From NCBI GenBank assembly GCA_017442535.1, contig JAFRZL010000014.1, positions 1 to 52,723 on the forward strand: a stretch of 52,723 nt of DNA. Direction: 5' to 3'. The stretch is from Bacillota bacterium. Its GTDB lineage: Bacteria; Bacillota; Clostridia; Lachnospirales; Bianqueaceae. The position numbers and the translations under genes are program-made. The notes under the pieces were generated by a model, which was not told the DNA's origin, did not search any database, and saw only the letters and a list, made by a program, of their open reading frames with translations. Positions 8,460 to 15,881 of the stretch are shown one piece after another (position 1 is the first letter of the stretch; each line of letters opens with the position of its first letter).

Positions 8460-10445
8460 TTATTCCGCCTCCTTCTGCCGGGAAGGATACTCCGTTACCG
8501 GGATCCACACCCGCATTTCATCATGTCCGCGGTTTGCCCAGGCAAAATAGGGGATCATCCGGACCTGCACCGGTTCGTAGCCGCCCGCCCGATACTCCTG
8601 ATAAAGGGCCGTGCGGTCGCATAGGGCTTTCCTGCGGTAAAAGCTTCCCGTTAACGAAATGACTTCGCGGCCGCCGATCGTAAACGGTTCCGGCTGCAGC
8701 AGGATGTCCGCGGGTATCACGAGGTCGTCGAGCGTCTCGAGCGGGGCGTCCATTCCTTCTGCGCAGTAAACCAGCGGTCCGTATTCGACCGCGACCTGCC
8801 CCGCGGCTTCCTCCACCAGGCTGTGCGCCATGGTGAGCCGCGGCCGCATATTCCAGTTCACAAGGACCTCGCATTCATCCGGACGCACCAGGTCCAGCAC
8901 AAGCCATCCGCTGCCACAGAGGCCCGGATACTCATGCAACACCTCGCTGCCGCGCTTCACAACAACCCTGCCGCCGCGTACCCATCCCGGGATCCGGAGC
9001 GTCAGTCTGAACTCAGGCACATGCCCCGCCGCCTGCCGGAACGTAAACCGGATCCGGCCGTCATACGGATAATCCGTCTCCTGTAATACTTCCACGGCAC
9101 CGTTTTCCTGCTCCAGGATGGCATGGCTCTGCCCGTAAAGGATCACGTACAGCGCCTCGTCGTCCCGTGCGTACGCATATTCACTGGACTCCGCGAGCAG
9201 CCGGGTCACATTGGGCGGGCAGCAGTAGCTGCGGATATATTCGCTGCGCTCCTGCCCCCAGCAAAGCTCGTAGGGGAGGCTTTCCGCACGGCGCAGCATG
9301 TTTTCGTAGAAGAATTCTTTTCCGTTAAGGCTGACCCCGGCCATGCAGACATTCAGCATCATCCTCTCAAGCACGTCCGCAACCGCAGGATCTTTCCACA
9401 GGCACAGTAGCCTCCAGGCCCACATAATGCCGCCTACCGCGGCGCAGGTCTCGTTATAGGCCGTCACATTTGGCAATTGGTATTCATAGCCGTAAGCCTG
9501 ATGCACCAATTGATGCTTCCAGAAATTGCCATAGGGAGAAGCCCCGTTGTAAAGCGCACCGCAGCCCCCGGTAATATAGATTTTCTGCCGGACCAGGCTA
9601 TTCCAGACACGTTCGAGTACCCATTCCAGTTCCGGCTCATCCGTCTCGAGGCAGTAGTCCGCTACCCCGGCATACAGGTAATTGGCCCTCACCGCGTGTC
9701 CGTGAATGGTCCGGTGCTCCCGCAGAGGATGCCGGTCCTGGTTATCGTCAAGACCATTCCGGACCGTGTCGCGGAGCTCCAGCGCCGTCTCAAGCATCTG
9801 CAGATAACGCTTGTTTCCGGTGGTGCGGTATAATTCCGCGAGGCCCATATAGTGGGAGGGGCATACTGCTGTCCGGGCTTCACCGGTCTCCTTTGCCGTC
9901 CGGTACAGGCCATCCAGATAATCTGCGGTCTTTTCGGCGATCTTCAGGAGGCTGTCCCTGCCCGTCAGGCGGTAATACAAACAGGCCGCGGTAAAAAGAT
10001 GTCCGAAATTATAGACTTCAAAGTCATTGATATTGCCCATCCGGACGGCCCTGCCCGTACGTTCCCCGATGATCTGCTTCGTACTCAGATACCCGTCAGG
10101 CTGCTGTGCACGACCGATCAGCCCGACCCATTCCTCGAGCCGGTCGAGCAGATTCTGATCGCCGCGGCGCACCGCCGTATAGACGGCTGCCTCCATCCAT
10201 TTATAGAAATCTCCGTCCCCGAAAGGCGTACCTCTGAAATCACCCTCCGTCTCGCCGGCAGCAATGCGGAAATTCTCCAGCACATGGCTGATCCCGGCCT
10301 CTTCCCACATATGCTGCAGATGAGGAACCGTCACATCCGCCACGGTCTGAAAACGCTCCCGATACAGCCCGCCCGTCCACTCTGCGTCCGTGTAGGGCAA
10401 TCCCCGCAGCAAAGCATTCGGTGTCTGTTTCAAGTCAGTCGTCAT
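8460..10445 (-). CDS. GH127 beta-L-arabinofuranosidase
   Basis: A 661-residue protein with the full GH127 active site. Residues equivalent to Bifidobacterium HypBA1 are E321 (acid/base, GYEYQLPN), E332 and C334 (NETC), and C408/C409 (CCPPN), where the first Cys of the pair is the nucleophile and the rest bind zinc. The enzyme removes beta-L-arabinofuranosyl units, for example from hydroxyproline-linked arabinans or RG-II. No signal peptide. GAGGAGGAA lies 9 nt before the ATG. It is the first gene of a run GH127-GH30-FAD oxidoreductase-pepT-PL22, separated by 104 bp from the GTPase gene upstream; no clear promoter was found in that gap. Confidence 0.92.
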   Translation of the reverse strand: MTTDLKQTPNALLRGLPYTDAEWTGGLYRERFQTVADVTVPHLQHMWEEAGISHVLENFRIAAGETEGDFRGTPFGDGDFYKWMEAAVYTAVRRGDQNLLDRLEEWVGLIGRAQQPDGYLSTKQIIGERTGRAVRMGNINDFEVYNFGHLFTAACLYYRLTGRDSLLKIAEKTADYLDGLYRTAKETGEARTAVCPSHYMGLAELYRTTGNKRYLQMLETALELRDTVRNGLDDNQDRHPLREHRTIHGHAVRANYLYAGVADYCLETDEPELEWVLERVWNSLVRQKIYITGGCGALYNGASPYGNFWKHQLVHQAYGYEYQLPNVTAYNETCAAVGGIMWAWRLLCLWKDPAVADVLERMMLNVCMAGVSLNGKEFFYENMLRRAESLPYELCWGQERSEYIRSYCCPPNVTRLLAESSEYAYARDDEALYVILYGQSHAILEQENGAVEVLQETDYPYDGRIRFTFRQAAGHVPEFRLTLRIPGWVRGGRVVVKRGSEVLHEYPGLCGSGWLVLDLVRPDECEVLVNWNMRPRLTMAHSLVEEAAGQVAVEYGPLVYCAEGMDAPLETLDDLVIPADILLQPEPFTIGGREVISLTGSFYRRKALCDRTALYQEYRAGGYEPVQVRMIPYFAWANRGHDEMRVWIPVTEYPSRQKEAE

Positions 10446-10549
10446 AATCTCTTATTCCTCCTCGCTTCCTTCGTGGTATAACCAGAATCGTATCTGTTGT
10501 CCTCCAGGACAAAACATGCGCATGCCGTTGGGTTTCACGTATTACAGCC

Positions 10550-12592
10550 TTACTCTCTCCCTATCACCCGGCCTGTTGCGATGGTCCGTCCGCATTCGCG
10601 GAGAATCACTTTATCCCCTTCATAGATCGGGGCAGGCTCCATCAGCTCGATCGGAATCGTTGTATTGGTATCACCGGGATGATAAACAGATCCGAGGTAC
10701 AGGGCTCCGAGCACCGCGTTTACGGCGACCTGCCCGCTGTGAATCCGCACATGCGCGCCGGGATAGAAGGGGTATATCCGGCCGCCCTCTTCTTTACTCA
10801 GAATATTGAACCTGATCGAAAGCTTCCGGCTCAGACTGCCGGAATCCGCCGTCGTCACGACCTGCCCGGAACGGATCTCCGGGAAATGTCCTCTCAACTG
10901 GATCCCTACGCTGTCGCCTGCCTCCGCTTTCTCACGCGGTCTGTGTGCGCACTCGATTCTCATGACGGTACCGCTGCATGCTTCGTCGGAATAGCCGAAT
11001 AGATTCACGGTATCTCCTACATTGACCGCGCCTCTCTCCACCACGCCGGTAACCACCGTCCTTCCGTCCGGCGTCCGAAACTGCTTATAAATGGGCATGT
11101 AAAAGTCGTATTGTTTCCTTCGTTCCGGCAGCCTGATCTGATCGAGCGATTCCATCATCTTCAGAATCAGGTCGCCGCCCGGTCCGTAAGGATCTTGTTC
11201 AGCCATTCTCGCGGATCCGATAAAGATGGCGGCCACCTGTTCGATCAGCTCGTACTTATCCAGCGTTGTCTGCAGCTCCATCATGAATTCATCAAAGAAG
11301 ATGTCATCGTCTTCATTCAGACGGTCATATTGATTGACAAAAAGAATAATGGCCGAGAGATTCCTCGTCTGTTTCGCGGCCAAAAGCTGCTCGATCAGCT
11401 GCTTGCTGCCCCATTCTTCCGTGGGTGAAACCACGAGGATCGCAACATCCATCTGAGCCAGGCAGCGGATCGTACGAGGGAAGTTTTTAGGATTGCCGGG
11501 ACAGTCAAAATGCGTATAATACCGGTCAGGCGTACGATAATCGATAAAAGAAGGCTCGATGGTCTCCCCCTTTGTCCGCTCCGCAGGAAGTTTATCCGGA
11601 TCCTCCGTTGAAAGCGTGGCAAAACCGGTTTGATACCGCTCGGCAAGTACTTTGGTAATGGCCGCTGTAAGGGTGGTTTTGCCGCTCCCCGCGGGGCCGA
11701 AAGTGCCGATATTCAGATGCGGCAGCTCTTCCGGAAGAGCTTCTCTGCAGGGTATGACTTTGGGGTAAGTCATCTTGTCCGTAATCATGAAAACAAGGTC
11801 GGGCTGATCAGGCTCATACTCCGGGAAGGGCTTGGGAGCAGGTTTCGGGGCAGGTGTCGGCGAGGGTTTGGGCACAGGCTTCGGCGCAGGCGCCGGTGCA
11901 GGCTTTGCCACAGGTGCCGGTGCGGGCGTCGGCGCAGGCTTTGCCACAGGTGCCGGTGTGGACACCGGTTTAGAGACGGGCCTGGGAGCAGGTGCCGGCG
12001 CGGCAGGGGTAGCATAAGGCTCCCGCGCAGCCGCTTTTACCGTCTTCGGTTCTGCTTCCTCCCTGTCCTCCTCGTCATTCTCCAGATTTGCCCGGTCTGC
12101 CAGAGAGGCAAACCAGAATGCCGTTATCGTCAGAAGAATAAAGAGCACGATCCCCCAGAACGGGCTTTTCCTCATTGCGCAGACGGTGCCGAGCATCAGA
12201 AAGCCCGCCAGATTAAAGACGACCTGCAGGATCCTCCAGAAATGTCCCGTAAGCAGCACCCACAGCAGCAGAACCCCTAGGATGATCAGCCCCAGTGCCA
12301 CCGCTTCCGGATGAATTTCCGCCAATGTATCCAGCGGAAATTTCCGCAGCACATACCAGCCGGGTAAGAGGCATCCGAGGTAGCGGATGAGACGGCGGGC
12401 CGTCATGACGCCCTGCTTTTCCTCTTTGAAGGCACCCTGGAACATCACAGAGATGATGGCGAGCGCCGCTGTGATCACCAGTGCGAGCAGTCTGACCCAC
12501 CAGGGCAGTCCTGCATAGAAAGTCACGACCTTCTCCAGGAACGGATAGATCGCTTCGCCAATCGTTGTCAGGATATTACAGGTGATCATCAT
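10550..12592 (-). CDS. Membrane-anchored EF-Tu-like translational GTPase paralogue
   Basis: A 680-residue protein in three parts. Residues 1-165 have about four membrane segments (~32-51, 97-115, 117-139, 144-163). Residues ~187-256 are a Pro/Ala/Lys repeat linker. Residues ~290-680 match EF-Tu along all three domains: P-loop GPAGSGKTT (299-307), switch I KGETI (341-345), DCPGN (363-367), NQYD (420-423), GSA (459-461), domain II RTVVTGVVERG (511-521), domain III ILSKEEGGRIYPF (597-609). Three key positions differ from EF-Tu: GHVDHGKTT is GPAGSGKTT, the catalytic His of DCPGH is Asn367, and NKxD is NQxD. The GTPase part should face the cytoplasm by the positive-inside pattern. AGGAGG lies 4 nt before the first and 7 nt before the second ATG (12589). 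It ends the run that starts with cdaA. Function unknown. Confidence 0.88.
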   Translation of the reverse strand: MMITCNILTTIGEAIYPFLEKVVTFYAGLPWWVRLLALVITAALAIISVMFQGAFKEEKQGVMTARRLIRYLGCLLPGWYVLRKFPLDTLAEIHPEAVALGLIILGVLLLWVLLTGHFWRILQVVFNLAGFLMLGTVCAMRKSPFWGIVLFILLTITAFWFASLADRANLENDEEDREEAEPKTVKAAAREPYATPAAPAPAPRPVSKPVSTPAPVAKPAPTPAPAPVAKPAPAPAPKPVPKPSPTPAPKPAPKPFPEYEPDQPDLVFMITDKMTYPKVIPCREALPEELPHLNIGTFGPAGSGKTTLTAAITKVLAERYQTGFATLSTEDPDKLPAERTKGETIEPSFIDYRTPDRYYTHFDCPGNPKNFPRTIRCLAQMDVAILVVSPTEEWGSKQLIEQLLAAKQTRNLSAIILFVNQYDRLNEDDDIFFDEFMMELQTTLDKYELIEQVAAIFIGSARMAEQDPYGPGGDLILKMMESLDQIRLPERRKQYDFYMPIYKQFRTPDGRTVVTGVVERGAVNVGDTVNLFGYSDEACSGTVMRIECAHRPREKAEAGDSVGIQLRGHFPEIRSGQVVTTADSGSLSRKLSIRFNILSKEEGGRIYPFYPGAHVRIHSGQVAVNAVLGALYLGSVYHPGDTNTTIPIELMEPAPIYEGDKVILRECGRTIATGRVIGRE

Positions 12593-12618
12593 GCATCCTC
12601 CTATAAGTCTTATTCCGT

Positions 12619-13428
12619 CTACAGGCTGAGCTGTTCGGGCTCATCCGTCGAAAACACCTCCGTGGGCAGATCCCGCCGCGCGAGTGAAACCGGGTAGATG
12701 CCTTCACCGTAGCGGCTCCGGAGCGTATCCAGTACCGTCTGCAGTGCCACCTCGGGCTTATTGTTTTCATCGCTCAGGTGTGCAAGAATGAAGCGGCATC
12801 CGGGATTGTCCGGCAGGAGCTCTGCGACCAGCCAGGCACAGTCCTCATTCGATAGATGCCCCAGATTGCTGCGGATCCTGCGCTTCAATGCGAGAGGATA
12901 GGGCCCGCCCATCAGCATTTCGATATCGTGGTTGGCTTCCACGACGATCAGCCGGCTGCCGCCAAGCAGTGTCCGGATCTCCGATGAGACCATACCGGTA
13001 TCCGTCAGGATCACCAGTTTCTCGTTATCCGTCGTAAAGGAATAGCCCACCGGCTCGTTCGCATCGTGGTAGATGAGGAAGGGCTCGATGCGGAGTCCCG
13101 CCATCCGGTACCCTTTGCCGGGCCGGATCGTGTAGCACTTGGGCAGGTCTACGCGGCCGAGCGTTTTTTCCATCCCCTGCCAAGTTCCTTCGGTCGCAAA
13201 GATCGGTACCCCGTATTTGCGCGCCCAGGGCCCGACGCCCCTGATATGGTCGGAATGCTCGTGCGTGACAAAAATCGCCTGCACCGACGCGGGGTCCAGC
13301 CCCACACTCCGCATATTGTTTTCAGCGGCCTTCAGGGTCAGGCCCTGATCCACCAGCACCCTTACGCCTCCCGCCTCCACATAGTGGCAGTTGCCGCTGG
13401 AACCGCTGGCAATGGAACAATATCGCAT
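12619..13428 (-). CDS. walJ: MBL-fold metallohydrolase, WalJ/YycJ-like
   Basis: A 269-residue metallo-beta-lactamase-fold protein starting MRYCSIASGSSGNC, the signature of the YycJ/WalJ group, which is a predicted exonuclease linked to DNA replication and cell wall coordination in Firmicutes. Metal-binding THEHSDH (near residue 55) and a D in LTDTGM are present. The ATG at 13428 is chosen over 13452 because GAGGAG precedes it by 9 nt and homologues start here. The usual walRK partners are not in this window; instead it lies between a helicase (23 nt) and the EF-Tu-like GTPase (26 nt). Confidence 0.85.
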   Translation of the reverse strand: MRYCSIASGSSGNCHYVEAGGVRVLVDQGLTLKAAENNMRSVGLDPASVQAIFVTHEHSDHIRGVGPWARKYGVPIFATEGTWQGMEKTLGRVDLPKCYTIRPGKGYRMAGLRIEPFLIYHDANEPVGYSFTTDNEKLVILTDTGMVSSEIRTLLGGSRLIVVEANHDIEMLMGGPYPLALKRRIRSNLGHLSNEDCAWLVAELLPDNPGCRFILAHLSDENNKPEVALQTVLDTLRSRYGEGIYPVSLARRDLPTEVFSTDEPEQLSL

Positions 13429-13451
13429 GTTCTTCAACTCCTCAAATACCA

Positions 13452-15881
13452 TTATCCATTGGATTTATCCGCATATGTCTCCGCCCAGAATTCGGCCGCT
13501 CTCTCACCCAGCTCAGTGGGATCCACGACGCGCGGCTGCCACTCCGGCGGAAAAAGGTTCCGGTAAACCGGTTCCCGGTAGCGCTCATCGATCAGCACAA
13601 TGATGCCGCGGTCCTCCTCCGTCCTGATCACACGTCCCGCCGCCTGGAACACTTTATTCAGGCCGGGGAAGCGGTAGGCATAGTCAAAGCCTCTGCCCCG
13701 GATCCGGTCCATATAATCCCGGATCAGATCGCGCTCCATGCAAAGCTGGGGCAGGCCGACGGTCACGATGACCGCTCCGATCAGGCGTGTCCCCGTGAGG
13801 TCAATGCCTTCCGAGAAAGCACCTCCCAGCACCGCGAAACCGAGCTGCCACGGGGCTTCCTTCCCGAATCCCGCAAGCCACGCCTCTTTTTCTTCCTCCG
13901 TCATGCCGGAAGTCTGACAGGTAACAGGCATCTCCGGATAGGCTTCTTCAAAGAAAGCCGCCACCTGCTGCAGGTACGGGTAGGACGGGAAAAACACCAT
14001 GTAATTGCCGTCATGCGCCTGCACCGCGCGGTAAATGGCCGCCGCGACCTGACCCACGGTTTTATCACGGCTCTGATAATTCACCCGGACCCCGCGGACC
14101 AGGAAAACGCGCTTATGCTCCGGCGCAAAAGGTGAATTCAGATAGATGGCTTCCATCGGATGCTCCGGGTCATTCCCCCCGAGCATCTCTTTATAATACT
14201 CGATCGGCAGCAGCGTCGCGGAAAAAAGGATCACCGACCTCACCCGCTCGTAGCGGTAGCGGAGCTTCTCCGCCGGGTGCACGCAGAAAATGTGATAGCT
14301 CACATCCTCCGCCGTCCGCTGCAGATAGACGACCGAACTATTGTCAAACTCTTCCTGCATCCGCAGGAAAAACAGAATATCAAAATACAGATTGGTCCTG
14401 ACCGTATCTTCCGTGCCTTCGCGCATCAGATAATCCGCGAGCTCCGTCTGGAAGCGGTCAAGTGTCATGCACAAATCCTCGTCGGGCCGCGCGGTGACCT
14501 CGTATTCGCCGGGAGAGAGTTTCTCCTCCTGCATGTCGAACCAGTGAATGATCTGCGACAGCTGACGCCGCAGCGCTCTGCGGTAGGAAGCTTTGTGCGC
14601 ACGCAGCTCCTTCTGCCAGGCGACAAAGGGCTCACGCGTCAACACCGCGCTGAACATCTCCTGCGCGCGGTCGGGCAGATTATGCGCCTCGTCCACCAGC
14701 AGCGTATAGTCCTTTTTTTCCTCCTGAAAGAAACGCTTCAGCGAAGCTGTCGGGTCAAATGCGTAATTATAATCACCTACAATGACATCACACCAGCTGC
14801 TGATATCCAGCTCCAGTTCAAAGGGACACACCTGATGTTCTTCCGCGATCGCCAGAATATCCGCACGTCCGAGGAGCCGGCTGGGTGTAATGGCCTGCCA
14901 GACGGCATCGTTGATCCGGTCATAATGCCCCCTGGCATAGGGGCAGGTTTCGGGATTGCAGCTGCGCTGCGGAAGGGGACAGATTTTGTCCTTAGCCGTA
15001 AGCGCGACGGACAGAATCTCCGGATCCTGTGCCTGCAGGCGCAGCAGCGCCTCCTGCGCCGCCCTGGCCGCGGCCGTCTTGGCCGTCAGATAGAAGATAC
15101 GCGAGCTCAGGCCCCTGCCCATAGCCTTCAGTGCCGGAAAAAGCGCCGAAATGGTTTTACCGACACCGGTCGGCGCCTGCAGGAAAAGATCCGTCTCCTC
15201 CTGGATCGACCGGTAGACATAGGCGGCCATGGTGCGCTGCCCTTCCCGGTAATCCGCAAAAGGAAAGGCGAGCCGCTCCAGTGCGTCCGTGCGCGCCTCG
15301 TTATGGGCCAGCTGCCAGCGGATCCACTTGGCATACTCACGCACCGTCTCGTCAAAAAAAGAGGCTAAGCGATCCCTGCTCCACCACTCGTGGAAAGAAT
15401 GCTCGGTCTCGCTCTCCATCTGAAAATAGGTCAGACGCATCAGAGCGCCGCTAAGCCCCTCCTGTTCGCACAGAATATGGCTATAACAAAGCAGCTGTCC
15501 GCGGTGAGTAGGCTCATAATCAAATGAAAGCCGCTCCGGCGCGGCATAAGTTGATTTGATTTCTTCGATCTCCAGGACTTCGCTTTCGTCACTGCCGATC
15601 TCCAAGCCCTCCACCAGCAGCAGCTCTGGAGCCATACGCCGGAGTCCGTCGATCCGGCCCTCCACTTCCAGCTCCAGCCCGTCTTCCAGCTTCACAATCA
15701 GGCTGACGGGCACTTCACTCTGATAATCCGACCCGCGGCTCCGCTGCAGCTTCTGATGCACGCGCGTACCTTCCAGCGCCCGCTCGGGGCTGCGGAACCC
15801 GCCGCTTTTCAGATCCCCTCTCCGGCAGATGAATTCCACCATCTGCCGGATGGAGACATGAATCCGTTCCGATGTCTGCAT
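13452..15881 (-). CDS. XPD/DinG-type Fe-S DNA helicase with N-terminal PD-(D/E)XK nuclease-like domain
   Basis: An 809-residue superfamily 2 helicase. Walker A APTGVGKT (236-243), DEAH (397-400) and the C-terminal QAAGRVIRTEEDRG motif VI are clear. Four cysteines C301, C308, C313 and C352 between them form the XPD-type iron-sulfur cluster. The N-terminal ~200 residues carry VEGRID (D78) and EIEEIKST (E107, K109), the D...ExK arrangement of PD-(D/E)XK nucleases, as in Cas4/RecB-like domains. The expected role is 5'-3' unwinding with possible nuclease action in repair. The start codon overlaps the stop of the AraM-GH43 gene (TAATG), indicating coupling. Confidence 0.88.
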   Translation of the reverse strand: MQTSERIHVSIRQMVEFICRRGDLKSGGFRSPERALEGTRVHQKLQRSRGSDYQSEVPVSLIVKLEDGLELEVEGRIDGLRRMAPELLLVEGLEIGSDESEVLEIEEIKSTYAAPERLSFDYEPTHRGQLLCYSHILCEQEGLSGALMRLTYFQMESETEHSFHEWWSRDRLASFFDETVREYAKWIRWQLAHNEARTDALERLAFPFADYREGQRTMAAYVYRSIQEETDLFLQAPTGVGKTISALFPALKAMGRGLSSRIFYLTAKTAAARAAQEALLRLQAQDPEILSVALTAKDKICPLPQRSCNPETCPYARGHYDRINDAVWQAITPSRLLGRADILAIAEEHQVCPFELELDISSWCDVIVGDYNYAFDPTASLKRFFQEEKKDYTLLVDEAHNLPDRAQEMFSAVLTREPFVAWQKELRAHKASYRRALRRQLSQIIHWFDMQEEKLSPGEYEVTARPDEDLCMTLDRFQTELADYLMREGTEDTVRTNLYFDILFFLRMQEEFDNSSVVYLQRTAEDVSYHIFCVHPAEKLRYRYERVRSVILFSATLLPIEYYKEMLGGNDPEHPMEAIYLNSPFAPEHKRVFLVRGVRVNYQSRDKTVGQVAAAIYRAVQAHDGNYMVFFPSYPYLQQVAAFFEEAYPEMPVTCQTSGMTEEEKEAWLAGFGKEAPWQLGFAVLGGAFSEGIDLTGTRLIGAVIVTVGLPQLCMERDLIRDYMDRIRGRGFDYAYRFPGLNKVFQAAGRVIRTEEDRGIIVLIDERYREPVYRNLFPPEWQPRVVDPTELGERAAEFWAETYADKSNG

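Noticed and set aside
6327..8624. 765-aa plus-strand open frame opposite GH30
   Set aside because: Low-complexity His/Arg/Pro-rich translation with no family match; the minus-strand GH30 has intact catalytic motifs.
10446..10549. Terminator or promoter between the GTPase and GH127 genes
   Set aside because: Only a loopless CATGCGCATG palindrome and weak -10-like bases were found; not enough to call.
11785..12017. Small plus/minus open frames rich in Gly/Ala/Arg over the linker
   Set aside because: Shadows of the repetitive Pro/Ala/Lys linker of the GTPase gene.
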